A stretch of 34,436 nt of DNA, taken from contig CAMVEM010000008.1 of assembly GCA_947166515.1 (NCBI GenBank), positions 1 to 34,436 on the forward strand. The letters are read 5' to 3'. The position numbers and the translations under genes are program-made. This DNA is from an uncultured Clostridia bacterium (lineage in GTDB: Bacteria; Bacillota; Clostridia; Oscillospirales; Ruminococcaceae). The notes under the pieces are model-generated. The model was not told where the DNA came from, ran no database searches, and was given only the letters and a program-made list of their open reading frames with translations. Positions 1 through 8,758 of this stretch are shown in pieces (positions within the stretch are counted from its first letter, which is position 1; each line of letters begins with the position of its first letter).

Positions 1-2
1 TT

Positions 3-285
3 CTCAACGCTTACGACTGGGATTTCTGCCTTGTCCAGTACAACTATTTCGACGAGTTCACACAGGCAGGGAGAGAAGGCATCAAGGCAGCCAGCGAAAA
101 GGGACTTTCCATATTCATCATGGAACCGTTAAGAGGCGGCAAGTTAGTCGATCTCCTGCCTAAAAAGGCTAAGCGCGAGATAGCAGCTGACCCTCACGGA
201 TAAACACCTGCAGAGAGGTCGTTCAGTGTGCTTTGGGAGCAGCCTGAGATCACATGCGTATTCTCCGGCATTAACTCTATTGCCC
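3..285 (+). pseudogene. Aldo/keto reductase (AKR, ferredoxin-type subfamily), 3' part, interrupted and truncated
   Basis: The reading frame enters from the left edge and reads LNAYDWDFCLVQYNYFDE and later IMEPLRGGKL, typical of the C-terminal half of the predicted AKR family often annotated as aldo/keto reductase with a 4Fe-4S tail. The frame hits TAA at 201-203 directly after ADPHG. The same frame resumes behind the stop with TPAERSFSVLWEQPEITC and then VFSGINS, the expected family continuation, so the stop stands where a tyrosine codon (TAT/TAC) would be expected. Homology ends at about 280, after which the sequence reads the tail of the convergent kinase gene. The usual C-terminal helices and cysteine cluster are missing. 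The gene is therefore broken twice: a nonsense codon and a lost 3' end. The 5' end lies outside the window. Confidence 0.8.
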
Positions 286-3200
286 CGAAGTTATCTTCCG
301 GAGTGAATTCCATGACTTCATCATCAATTTTTTTTGCCTCAGTCTTGACCTCGGTCTCAGGCTTGATCTCAGTCTCAGTCTCAGCCTTGACCACGACCTC
401 GTTTCTGGCTGCAGGTCTGTTTCTCAGCAGATAACGCGCGAGCTTTTCCTCAAGAGCGTCTGTCTCGATAGGCTTGGAAAGATAATCGTCAAAGCCCGCA
501 CTGAGATACTTCTCTTTAGCGCCGTTTACAGCATTCGCGGTAAGTGCTACAACGACTGTATCCTCGGAGACAAGAGATTCGTCTTTAAGCCGCTTAAGCG
601 TCTCAATACCGTCCATCTTCGGCATCATGTGATCCAGGAAGACTATATCATAATGCTTTTTGCGCATCATTTCTATGGTCTTCTCACCCGAAGCCGCAAG
701 ATCAGGCGATACACCGAAGAGCTTAAGCAGGTTCTTCGCTACTTTAAGGTTCATCTCATTATCGTCGGTAACAAGCACTTCTGCATCCGGGAAGACGGGT
801 CTCTCACGCACTTTTCCTACTGCAACTGCTCCGCGTCTTTCGCGCACATTTCCTATGGATTTGCTGTCGGCAATGCCCTGGACTATCTCGAACGAGAAAG
901 TGGAGCCTACGCCATAGACGCTCTCGACCTTAAGCTTGCTGTTCATGAGTTCGAGAAGCTTTGTGACTATTGCCATGCCGAGACCGGTACCCTCGATGTT
1001 GCGGTTTCGTGTCTCATCAAGGCGCGAGAACGACTCGAACAGCTTATCCATATCCTCCTCGCGTATGCCTATACCGGTATCCTTTACTGAAACCAGAAGT
1101 TTAAGATCCTTTTCGCTTCTTTCGACACAGGATATAGTGAGCAGGACGGAACCTTTTTCGGTATATTTTACGGCATTTGTCAGCAGGTTCATAATGACCT
1201 GCGTCAGACGGACATCATCACCGATAAGCTTGCAGGGAAGGTTTTCGTCTATGTTCTCATTGAACTCCAATCCTTTTTCTTTTGCGCGTGACGAAACGGA
1301 GTTCAGAAGATTGTTGATAACGGAAATGGAGTCATATTCCGCAGTGACGAGCTCCATTTTTCCGTCCTCGATCTTTGAGAAGTCGAGAATGCTGTTTATA
1401 AGCGACAGAAGAGTTTTACCCGCTGTCTGTATATTGCTTGAATATTCCAGGATGTTCCGATCGTGTGATTCGTTCAGTATCATCTCATTCATGCCGAGTA
1501 CGGCATTAATGGGCGTACGTATCTCATGCGACATCTGCGCTAAGAATTTTCCCTTCGCGGCACCCGCTGCAGTTGCGGATTCCGCCGCTTCCTTCATACG
1601 TCGGTTCACACCTTCCTGCCAGCGGATAAGCTTTGTGAGCAGCCTGTAAACAATTATTATACAAAGAAGCACGCTCACCAGGCAGATCATTCCCACAATG
1701 AATCCTCTGCCATAGACTACCCAGATATCCGTCGCCTTATATATGACAAAGTTTGATTTATCGCTGCGCTTGGCGGTGAATATCCTTACCGAACCGTCAT
1801 AATCCTGATATACCATTGTGCTCTGGCCGTCAGGATTCAGCTCGCTGCATCTGAGTTCGGAAACATTTACCTTGTTGCTCTCCGACATCTGATATGTACC
1901 GTACGGGTGATTGATTATATTTCCGCTCGCATCGGTAAGAAAAGCGTAGCCTTTCTCTGAATAGCTTGTGCTGAGAATATCTGTCAGCTTATCCATGTAG
2001 AAATCTATACCGAGATTACCTAAGAATTCGCCTGTCGCCGAGTCATTTACCTGCTCGGAAATAGTCACACAGTAAAAGCCTGTCTGCTCGTCGTAATAAG
2101 GTGCTGATATGCTCCAGCCGTCTTCAGTCGCAAGAGTATCCTTATACCACTGGCGCTCCTCAACACGCCAGCCGTCCTCAGGCTTCCAGCCGTTGTTCAT
2201 ATAGACCGTAGGCGTCAGATCAGGGTTCGCCATATAAAGCACCGATATCTCAGGGTATCTTGACGCTATTTTATCGAGGAATTGGATCGTCCTGTCATAA
2301 TCATTGAGCATATCGGAATTTGTGGCGATGATGCCCGCAAGCATATCGAGTATGCTCTTCTGTTTGTTGACCCACTCCGACAGCTGATTTTCATAACTGC
2401 TTACATCATTGGCCATTTCGACCCTTGCAAGGCTTCTGCTCAGAAGCATGGTCGTGGTTATCGTGATCCCCAGAACAATCAGAAGAAGAGTGAGTATGAT
2501 ATTTCTGAAACGCTTGCTTATCCTGAAAGTATAGCCTTTTTTGACGTTGCGCTTCTTTTCCTCTTTCTTTGCATCGTTCTTGACTATGTTCGAATACGAA
2601 AGTATCTGCTGTATCTGGTACGAAAGCTGCTCGACCGAATCATGTATGACGCTGAATCGTTCGTCCGCAGTATCGTTGTCGGGATAATTTCTTGAATCCG
2701 ACCTGCTGAGTATCTTTCTGAGAGGCGTTTCAAGCTCTCCCTTGATACCTGCAAGAAACTCGTCTTTTGATCTGAGCGCATCTTCCGCCTTGCGTCTGTT
2801 GCGCGATGCAGCGACATAGAGAACTATTATCACAGCGGTCAGCGCAAGTGTAAGCACAAGCGTTATTGCAAGCTGTATATATGAATTGCGGTAAAGCTCC
2901 CAATCGCTCTGGCTTACAATGAGATACCAGCCTGCGGATGAACCTGCTGCGAACAGATTCTCATAAAACAAGCCGGATTTTATACGATGCGTCACGACTT
3001 CGTCGCTCGTCTTGGCGAGATAAAAGACTGCCGAATATTCGGGGAGCTTTGAGTTGAGAAGATCGCCGATATATGATTCTTCGGTACACCCTGCGATTAT
3101 TCCGTCCTCGGTGACTATAACAGCATTATGCAGACCGCGTTCCGTCATTTTCGCAACGTGAGACTGTATGCTGTCCATGGTATAATCGACGCTCAGGACT

Positions 3201-3691
3201 GTATCTCCGTCATCAAGCATGACCGAAACGGTGTAGCACATATTTCCGGTCACAACGTCAACATAAGGCGGCGTGATGTAAACCTGACCTTTGTTTTTGG
3301 CGGCACCTTTATACCAGTCTCTGCTGACAGGATTGAAATTTTCGGGGTTTGCGAGGCCCGGCAGTATGCTCCAGTCTTTTCCGGCGATATAGATGTTAAA
3401 AGCGCCGACATTTTCTTCATCCAGCGACGCTATCTTGTCATAGATAAGCGCAGACAGTTTTTCTTTATCGCTGATATAAGGTTGAAGCGAGACTGCAGTC
3501 CTAAAAGTGAAGTTCTCCGCTTCGTTTATTGTGCTCTCAAGTTCACCGCTTATACTTTCGAGAGAGTATCTTCCCGACTCCATGGTCTGTTCCGAAGTCA
3601 TATGGAAAACAAGCGTAAGCTCCATTGCGATTACGGCGATAAGCATGACCGCTATAATTATGATCGCGGCGAAATTACCGCTCTTCTTCAT
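194..3691 (-). CDS. Hybrid sensor histidine kinase/response regulator with two Cache sensor modules, 3' end probably truncated
   Basis: The 1165-residue membrane kinase carries, in order: TM1 (about 10-32), extracytoplasmic Cache-like domain (33-270), TM2 (273-295), a decayed HisKA-like helix (about 309-370), TM3 (397-418), a second Cache domain (about 425-655), TM4 (663-686), HisKA with SHEIRTP (phospho-acceptor His722), HATPase_c with N box (NLLTNAVKY) and G boxes (DTGIGI, GTGLGMAI), and a REC domain with phospho-acceptor Asp1020 (FLDHMMPKMDG). It likely senses a small extracellular ligand and relays phosphate to its own receiver. In the first HisKA-like stretch the histidine is glycine (GELETP, residue 318). 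The last roughly 25 residues read through remains of the convergent AKR gene, so the natural C-terminus, perhaps an HPt domain, is lost. A purine-rich SD (GGAAAGGG) precedes the ATG. No cognate output gene is adjacent. Confidence 0.9.
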   Translation of the reverse strand: MKKSGNFAAIIIIAVMLIAVIAMELTLVFHMTSEQTMESGRYSLESISGELESTINEAENFTFRTAVSLQPYISDKEKLSALIYDKIASLDEENVGAFNIYIAGKDWSILPGLANPENFNPVSRDWYKGAAKNKGQVYITPPYVDVVTGNMCYTVSVMLDDGDTVLSVDYTMDSIQSHVAKMTERGLHNAVIVTEDGIIAGCTEESYIGDLLNSKLPEYSAVFYLAKTSDEVVTHRIKSGLFYENLFAAGSSAGWYLIVSQSDWELYRNSYIQLAITLVLTLALTAVIIVLYVAASRNRRKAEDALRSKDEFLAGIKGELETPLRKILSRSDSRNYPDNDTADERFSVIHDSVEQLSYQIQQILSYSNIVKNDAKKEEKKRNVKKGYTFRISKRFRNIILTLLLIVLGITITTTMLLSRSLARVEMANDVSSYENQLSEWVNKQKSILDMLAGIIATNSDMLNDYDRTIQFLDKIASRYPEISVLYMANPDLTPTVYMNNGWKPEDGWRVEERQWYKDTLATEDGWSISAPYYDEQTGFYCVTISEQVNDSATGEFLGNLGIDFYMDKLTDILSTSYSEKGYAFLTDASGNIINHPYGTYQMSESNKVNVSELRCSELNPDGQSTMVYQDYDGSVRIFTAKRSDKSNFVIYKATDIWVVYGRGFIVGMICLVSVLLCIIIVYRLLTKLIRWQEGVNRRMKEAAESATAAGAAKGKFLAQMSHEIRTPINAVLGMNEMILNESHDRNILEYSSNIQTAGKTLLSLINSILDFSKIEDGKMELVTAEYDSISVINNLLNSVSSRAKEKGLEFNENIDENLPCKLIGDDVRLTQVIMNLLTNAVKYTEKGSVLLTISCVERSEKDLKLLVSVKDTGIGIREEDMDKLFESFSRLDETRNRNIEGTGLGMAIVTKLLELMNSKLKVESVYGVGSTFSFEIVQGIADSKSIGNVRERRGAVAVGKVRERPVFPDAEVLVTDDNEMNLKVAKNLLKLFGVSPDLAASGEKTIEMMRKKHYDIVFLDHMMPKMDGIETLKRLKDESLVSEDTVVVALTANAVNGAKEKYLSAGFDDYLSKPIETDALEEKLARYLLRNRPAARNEVVVKAETETEIKPETEVKTEAKKIDDEVMEFTPEDNFGAIELMPENTHVISGCSQSTLNDLSAGVYP

Positions 3692-3878
3692 ATTTTCAGC
3701 CCTTTCCTGTACCTGTCATTTCATGTGCGCTCATTGATACGCATCATTCCTGCATCGTACGATAAGACAGCCTCTTTTATGTCTTTGATGTCACTATTTG
3801 TCCTTGCTGCCCGCGACAGTACTGTTCTGACGAGTCCCGGATCAGGTACGGGCAGAATGCTTTATGCAAAGCAAAAGA

Positions 3879-3887
3879 ATTATACCA
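3879..3887 (-). promoter_or_regulatory. Possible extended -10 promoter of the hybrid kinase gene
   Basis: On the minus strand TGGTATAAT forms an extended -10 box about 190 bases before the kinase ATG. No good -35 box is visible at 17 bases. The rest of 3692-3956 shows no gene; short ORFs there look random. Confidence 0.35.
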
Positions 3888-3956
3888 AGAAACACATATT
3901 CAGATTTTCTGTCATCTGCCTGATCCAGTTTCGTTCTCTCTTTGTCAGAATAATCT

Positions 3957-4291
3957 TTGCATTTTAATGCAATGCTGTTTGTCAAAAAAGTAGTAACTTG
4001 TTATTTAATTTGCGAAGCGAGTCGCTTTTGCACTTACTTTTCGCTGATGCTTATATGCGCGCATCCATGCGCTCTTCTGGCATCAGCTACCGCAGCATCA
4101 TGCTGCGTCGCGTCCGAAAAGCAGCGGGGTTTGGGTCGCTGCATGATGCAGCGAATGCCCGCCAAAAAGCGCACACAAGGTGCGCTAATAAAGCGGGCAA
4201 AGCAGAGCCCCGATCTCAAGCGTAGCGTTTCTCTGAAATTCTCAAGCGCAAGCGACTTCTTTGACAGTCTGCATTGCATTTTAATGCAATG
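3957..4291. mobile_element. MITE-like element with imperfect terminal inverted repeats and several internal hairpins
   Basis: The 335-bp non-coding block starts with gcattttaatgcaatgc and a following tgtcaaa. Its far end, read on the other strand, starts gcattaaaatgcaatgc and also continues with tgtcaaa and then gaagt/aaagt. This gives imperfect terminal inverted repeats of about 35 bp. Inside are a 17-bp palindrome (CGCAGCAT-C-ATGCTGCG, 4091-4107), a 19-bp palindrome (TCGCTGCAT-G-ATGCAGCGA, 4136-4154), and a nested stem with TGCCCGC/GCGGGCA outside (4156-4199) and AGCGCAC/GTGCGCT inside (4168-4186). The 3' terminal repeat abuts the stop codon of the acyl-CoA synthetase, so it may also act as its terminator. 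There is no transposase. A conserved structured RNA is the main alternative. ORF 4034..4315 is a by-product of the repeat. Confidence 0.6.
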
Positions 4292-4292
4292 T

Positions 4293-5966
4293 TTATTTTG
4301 CGTTTTCCTCATCATGGTGTCTTATCTGAGCACGCTTTATCTTACCGCCGAGAGTTTTAGGAAGCTCGTCAACATATTCGATAACACGCGGGTACTTGTA
4401 AGGAGCGGTCTCACGCTTAACGTGATCCTGCAGCTCCTTAGTAAGCTCAGGTGAAGGAGTGTAGCCCTTTGCAAGAACTACAGTAGCCTTTACGATCTGA
4501 CCTCTTATAGGATCCGGAGCGCCGGTTATAGCGGATTCAACCACAGCAGGGTGAGTGAGCAGTGCGCTTTCTACCTCGAATGGCCCGATGCGGTATCCGG
4601 AGCATTTGATAACATCGTCGTTCCTGCCCACAAACCAGTAATATCCATGGGAATCGCGCCATGCAACGTCGCCGGTATCATAGTTTGCGCCGCCAAGTAC
4701 AGCCTTTGTCAGATCAGGATCCTTGTAATATCCGCAGAAAAGTCCGGTAGGATGATGTTTGTCTATACCGCAGGCCATGATGCTTCCTTCTTCACCGTCT
4801 TCGGTTTCCGTTCCGTCCGGACGGAGAAGGTGGATATTATAAAGCGGAGAAGGCTTTCCGGTCGAACCCGGTTTAGGATCTATCCACGGGAAGTTGGCTA
4901 TTAGTACAGAGCCTTCCGTCTGGCCGAAACCTTCACGCATTTTTTTGCCTGTAAGTTCATAGATACGGTTGAACACCTCAGGGTTAAGCGGTTCGCCGGC
5001 ATTGCAGAAGTTCTCGATAGTTGAGAGGTCGTACTGAGTCATATCCTCCTGCAGCATGAAACGGTACATAGTAGGCGGAGCGCAGAACGTAGTGAGCTTG
5101 TACTTGCTTATGACAGAGAGCATATCTTTTGCGTCGAAGCGTCCGGTAAAGTCGTAAACAAATTGTACAGCACCGCATATCCACTGACCGTAGATCTTGC
5201 CCCAGCCGAATTTAGCCCAGCCTGAATCCGAAATAGACATGTGGAGCTTGTTTTCCTGCACCTGATGCCAGTATTTTGCGGTAACGATATGACCGAGAGG
5301 GTATGTGAAGTTATGGCAGACCATTTTAGGCATTCCGGTAGAGCCGGAAGTGAAATATATCAGCATTATATCGGTAGCTTTCGTAGCCTGGTCGTCAGCA
5401 GGACGCTCAAAAGTATCAGGATACTTTGCGATCTCGTCCTCGAAGAAATCCCAGCCGTCACGGGGCTCGGCAACAGCAATTTTCTTGCGTAAAGTTTTTA
5501 TCTCGGGAGCGGCGCCGTCGATCTGAGTGCGGATATATTCGTCATCACAGGCAATAATAGCAGATATTCCGGCCATATTTCCGCGGTAGGCGATATCATG
5601 TGTAGTAAAGAGAAGATTACCCGGGATAAGGATGATTCCAAGCTTATGCAGAGCCGTGGCTATTACCCAGTATTCCCAGCGGCGGCGGAGAATAAGAAGA
5701 ACGACATCTCCTTTTTTTAGTCCGAGACTGCGAAAATAGTGGCAGGTCTGATTCGAGAGCTTAGATATATCGGTGAAAGTGAAAGTACGTTCCTGTTTGT
5801 CGTGGCTCAGCCAGAGCATAGCCTTTTTTTCAGGCTCCTGCTTAGCCCATTCGTCAACGATGTCCCATCCGAAATTGAAATTATCGGGGATGTTTACACG
5901 GTAGTTTTCTACGAAATCCTCGTAAGAATCGAATTCTATACGGGGAAGATAGCGGTCTAAAAGCAT
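4293..5966 (-). CDS. AMP-dependent acyl-CoA synthetase (ANL superfamily)
   Basis: The 557-residue cytoplasmic enzyme is predicted to activate a carboxylic acid with ATP to an acyl-adenylate and then transfer it to CoA. Visible ANL motifs are the P-loop YFTSGSTGMPK (204-214), A5 REGFGQTEG (344-352), the hinge region YDTGDVAWRD followed by GRNDDVIKCSGYRI (A7/A8) and the catalytic lysine of A10 in LGGKIKR (Lys542). Length and motif spacing are those of medium-chain or aromatic acyl-CoA synthetases; the true acid substrate cannot be read from sequence. The start is set by AAGGAGAG about 9 bases before ATG. It lies 38 bases downstream of the XRE-cupin gene and very likely shares its promoter at 6627-6655; this pairing of regulator and ligase is common in Clostridia and suggests that the acid or its CoA ester is the effector. 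Confidence 0.9.
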   Translation of the reverse strand: MLLDRYLPRIEFDSYEDFVENYRVNIPDNFNFGWDIVDEWAKQEPEKKAMLWLSHDKQERTFTFTDISKLSNQTCHYFRSLGLKKGDVVLLILRRRWEYWVIATALHKLGIILIPGNLLFTTHDIAYRGNMAGISAIIACDDEYIRTQIDGAAPEIKTLRKKIAVAEPRDGWDFFEDEIAKYPDTFERPADDQATKATDIMLIYFTSGSTGMPKMVCHNFTYPLGHIVTAKYWHQVQENKLHMSISDSGWAKFGWGKIYGQWICGAVQFVYDFTGRFDAKDMLSVISKYKLTTFCAPPTMYRFMLQEDMTQYDLSTIENFCNAGEPLNPEVFNRIYELTGKKMREGFGQTEGSVLIANFPWIDPKPGSTGKPSPLYNIHLLRPDGTETEDGEEGSIMACGIDKHHPTGLFCGYYKDPDLTKAVLGGANYDTGDVAWRDSHGYYWFVGRNDDVIKCSGYRIGPFEVESALLTHPAVVESAITGAPDPIRGQIVKATVVLAKGYTPSPELTKELQDHVKRETAPYKYPRVIEYVDELPKTLGGKIKRAQIRHHDEENAK

Positions 5967-6004
5967 TATAACAATTCTCTCCTTTATCAGATAAGTTCAG
6001 CAGA

Positions 6005-6550
6005 TCATTCAGCGATCATAGTCAGGAATCTTGCCTTGGTATCGCCGTGGCAGCGCTGACCGTGAGGATATGAAGGGTTGAAGTAGATAGAATCGCCCTC
6101 ATTCAGATTGATCACCTTGTCCTCAAAAATAACATCTACGCTGCCCTTGAGGACGAGGTTGAATTCCTGACCGGTATGAGTAACCAGCTCAGCCGGCTCG
6201 TCGGAAGGTTCAAGAGTAACAAGAAGAGGCTGCATGATCTTGTCCGCATAGCGGAAGGCCAGATCCTTGAAACGATATCCGGGAAAACGGCTTACCGTTC
6301 TTCCCTGTCCGCGCCGGACGACCTGATAAGTATCTATACGACTTGGTTCGCCGGTAATAAGTTCGTTGAAATCGACTTTGAATTTGTTAGCGATCTCATA
6401 GATGACGCTTATCGGAAAATCTCCGTTCTCCTCATAGCCTGCATAAACTTCAGCAGCAATGCCGAGTTCACCGGCAAGCTTTTCCTGAGTGTAATCACAC
6501 ACTTCACGCAATTCACGGATACGAGCAGAGATTTCTTTGATGTTTTCCAT
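6005..6550 (-). CDS. XRE-family transcriptional regulator with C-terminal cupin domain
   Basis: The 181-residue protein has an N-terminal Cro/CI-type helix-turn-helix (about residues 7-62, ARIRELREVCDYTQEKLAGE) and a C-terminal cupin barrel (about 105-180, with LNEGDSIYFNPSYPHGQR carrying typical cupin turns). Such fusions usually bind a small metabolite in the cupin and control a neighbouring catabolic or ligase gene. GGAGGTTGAATT precedes ATG. It is the first gene of a two-gene operon with the acyl-CoA synthetase. Autoregulation is likely but no operator was identified with confidence. Confidence 0.88.
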   Translation of the reverse strand: MENIKEISARIRELREVCDYTQEKLAGELGIAAEVYAGYEENGDFPISVIYEIANKFKVDFNELITGEPSRIDTYQVVRRGQGRTVSRFPGYRFKDLAFRYADKIMQPLLVTLEPSDEPAELVTHTGQEFNLVLKGSVDVIFEDKVINLNEGDSIYFNPSYPHGQRCHGDTKARFLTMIAE

Positions 6551-6626
6551 AATTCAACCTCCAGTAAAGTTATAATCTCGGTGCCTTTAAATGCTCCTGA
6601 CAAAAACGTATAATCATACGGATTTT

Positions 6627-6655
6627 ATTATAACATATTTTCACGCAAAAATCAA
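6627..6655 (-). promoter_or_regulatory. Promoter of the XRE-cupin/acyl-CoA synthetase operon
   Basis: On the minus strand TTGATT (6650-6655), a 17-base spacer ending in TGT, and TATAAT (6627-6632) form an extended -10 vegetative promoter about 75 bases before the regulator ATG. Confidence 0.6.
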
Positions 6656-6677
6656 GCAAAGAATGTGATTTTATAAC

Positions 6678-6722
6678 AAAATCCCCCGGAAAGCAGTTTC
6701 TGACCCTGCCTTTCGGGGATTT
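6678..6722 (-). terminator. Intrinsic terminator downstream of the DUF998-like gene
   Basis: Arms AAATCCCCC/GGGGATTT with an extension GAAAG/CTTTC form an interrupted stem; on the minus strand the stem is followed by a T-rich run. It ends the 9154-6803 transcription unit. A short AT palindrome-like stretch (about 6733-6760) lies between it and that gene. Confidence 0.6.
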
Positions 6723-6802
6723 GTCCATTATAGTTGAGAATTGTGAATTATTAATTATGAAAAACAACCGATTACTGTCACAGCGCAAAGTGTTTATGTT
6801 CA

Positions 6803-7384
6803 CTATACTGCATCATCATACTGCTCTGCCTGAAATTCAATAAGCAGCAGAACGATAAAAAGGTTCTCCCAGATGAAAAATGTCTGAAACAACGGCTTGA
6901 AGCGTACATAATACAGCACTATAAACAGGGTCGCATATCCTATTGAAGCAATGTTGATGATACGCTGCTTCCTGCTTTTTGCGAATATAATGGAACAAAT
7001 AAACGAGGCTGTCGTAACGAGCATCAGGGCTATCGCGAAATCGTTGTGCAGATTGATTGTTACAGAAGTCGGATTCTCGCTGTAAAAGTTGAACGGGAAA
7101 AATGCAGTTCCGAAAACACATAGCATAACTATCGCATATACGATTCTTTTGAGCAGGTTCATTTTTATTTTCGCTATGTAATAAATCAGCAGTGCGATCA
7201 TGATCACTGCCGAAATGAAATACATTATCGAGGTAAAACAACTGAGTCCCACATAAGACGAAAACGAAATGCTCAGGTCAAATCTGTGGATATCGGATAT
7301 CCATGCGATCGCGACTGCAGCCACGGCAGTCAGCAGAAACAATATGCCCGCTATCAGCGGTATCTTTTTTAAATACTTGTCCAT
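6803..7384 (-). CDS. Multi-pass membrane protein, DUF998-like
   Basis: The 193-residue protein has about six hydrophobic segments (near 9-29, 42-68, 84-100, 114-132, 142-160 and 166-183) and few charges outside the loops. The pattern FPFN followed by a loop and NLHNDFA in the fourth segment resembles DUF998/Frag1-type six-helix proteins, whose function is unknown. It follows the PaaK-like enzyme by 15 bases and is probably co-transcribed, ending at the terminator at 6678-6722. The DUF998 assignment is by pattern only; membrane location is firm. Confidence 0.65.
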   Translation of the reverse strand: MDKYLKKIPLIAGILFLLTAVAAVAIAWISDIHRFDLSISFSSYVGLSCFTSIMYFISAVIMIALLIYYIAKIKMNLLKRIVYAIVMLCVFGTAFFPFNFYSENPTSVTINLHNDFAIALMLVTTASFICSIIFAKSRKQRIINIASIGYATLFIVLYYVRFKPLFQTFFIWENLFIVLLLIEFQAEQYDDAV

Positions 7385-7399
7385 ATATCGCCCCTGCGT

Positions 7400-8728
7400 T
7401 TATGACAGTTCAGAATAAATATGCTTGAATTTTCCGCTTATTTTATTTGCCTGAGGCGGCATATCAGACAAAGTGATCTCAATGCCGGACAAGCCTTTAC
7501 TTTCAAAAAATGACAGAAGATCGCGCCTTGCGCTTTCATACGCTGCGTTCGTATCTTCGGTAGCCAGTCTTAATTCAAGCTTGTTTACTGCTTTCTGTAC
7601 AAGCTGGAATCTGCGTATCGACTTTACCTCCTCAAGTATTTTGTAAAGCGACATCGGCGCTATCTGCACGCCGTTTTCAAATCGCAGTATATCGTCTGTT
7701 CTGCCCTCTATCTCAAGCCAATGAGTGTTTCTCCCACATGCACATTTCTCATTATGTAAGACAATGCGGTCTGTAAGCTCATAGCGTATGAACGGCTGGA
7801 CATAATTCGACAGATTCGTGATAAGAGCCTTGTCAGATTGCGCGCCATAACTGACGGGATTGTTTTCTTTATCGACGGGTTCGACTATCACCCAGTCTTC
7901 GTTTATGTGAAGATGACCTTCGGAGCATTCGCAGGCTATCTCGCCCGCTTCGGTGCAGGAATAATGCGTCTGAACATAACAGCCGAAGCGCCCGGACAGC
8001 TTTTTTCTTATCTCGCCGGTAAGCAGTTCGCCGCCTGTTATGATAACATCGGGGCTTATCTTAAGTTCCTCACAGTCGGCAAGAAGCGAAAGATTTGAAG
8101 GATAACCGCTCAGCATCGAAGGCATGAATTCGTTGAGCTGTGCAACTATCTGTTCCTGCGGAGCATTTACATCGACCGTGATCTTTGTTTTTTGGCGCGG
8201 CATTTTAAGCTGTAGATACCGCGACATCCCACAGGCAAGATAAAATCCGTAATTTGCGAAAACTCCCGCTGTTTTCTTGCCGTGTTTCATAAATGCGCTG
8301 TAGTCTTCTTTTCTTGCGAAAGTGCGAAACGCGGCAACAGCGGACGATACGTCGATATTCTGTTTGTCGTACAGAACGACGGCGGGATTTCCGGTAGAGC
8401 CTGATGTTCTGAAAATAAGATACTTTCCGTCTATCATCCGTCCGACGTTTTCGATGTCGGAGGTAAATTCATCTATCCTGCTCATCGTGATATTTCTGTC
8501 GGTAACAACAGAATCAAAATCAGACATCATCTGCGGCTTGCTTGTGACCGGAAGGTCTTCCAACCGAAAATCGTCACCTATCCCCGCGTACAGCTTCTGG
8601 TAAAACGGACTGTTTGCCCTTGCAAATCTAACCAGCTTTTTCAGCCTTTTTTCCTGTATATGTTCTATTTTCGTCCTGTCGGCTATATTGCCGCCGGAGG
8701 TTTTTATCATTGCGCCCAGAAGTCCCAT
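7400..8728 (-). CDS. PaaK/CapK-like adenylate-forming enzyme (phenylacetate-CoA ligase family)
   Basis: The 442-residue protein has the adenylation loop FRTSGSTGNPAVV (about 106-118), the central HYSCTEAGEIAC (aromatic/Glu of A5) with a following CxC-type cysteine pair (EKCACGRN), the late hinge EGRTDDIL and a C-terminal subdomain, the layout of PaaK-family and CapK-like ligases of about 430 residues. The acid substrate is not predictable; members serve aromatic acid catabolism as well as surface polymer or secondary metabolism. The predicted ATG has no clear Shine-Dalgarno sequence; the gene lies 30 bases after the 134-aa gene and may be translationally coupled. Met7 is another possible start. 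It forms an operon with the small unknown protein before and the membrane protein after it. Confidence 0.8.
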   Translation of the reverse strand: MGLLGAMIKTSGGNIADRTKIEHIQEKRLKKLVRFARANSPFYQKLYAGIGDDFRLEDLPVTSKPQMMSDFDSVVTDRNITMSRIDEFTSDIENVGRMIDGKYLIFRTSGSTGNPAVVLYDKQNIDVSSAVAAFRTFARKEDYSAFMKHGKKTAGVFANYGFYLACGMSRYLQLKMPRQKTKITVDVNAPQEQIVAQLNEFMPSMLSGYPSNLSLLADCEELKISPDVIITGGELLTGEIRKKLSGRFGCYVQTHYSCTEAGEIACECSEGHLHINEDWVIVEPVDKENNPVSYGAQSDKALITNLSNYVQPFIRYELTDRIVLHNEKCACGRNTHWLEIEGRTDDILRFENGVQIAPMSLYKILEEVKSIRRFQLVQKAVNKLELRLATEDTNAAYESARRDLLSFFESKGLSGIEITLSDMPPQANKISGKFKHIYSELS

Positions 8729-8758
8729 ATAACACGTTCCGATCTCAATTGGTGTACA

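Noticed and set aside
228-434. 68-codon plus-strand ORF starting with GTG
   Set aside because: Its first 18 codons are the continuation of the interrupted AKR gene and the rest is antisense to the kinase tail; not a separate gene.
936-1649. Long plus-strand ORFs opposite the hybrid kinase
   Set aside because: Low-complexity antisense shadows of the HisKA/HATPase coding region without ribosome binding sites.
4034-4315. 93-codon ORF inside the hairpin-rich element
   Set aside because: Composition is dictated by palindromes; overlaps the end of the acyl-CoA synthetase gene and has no ribosome binding site.
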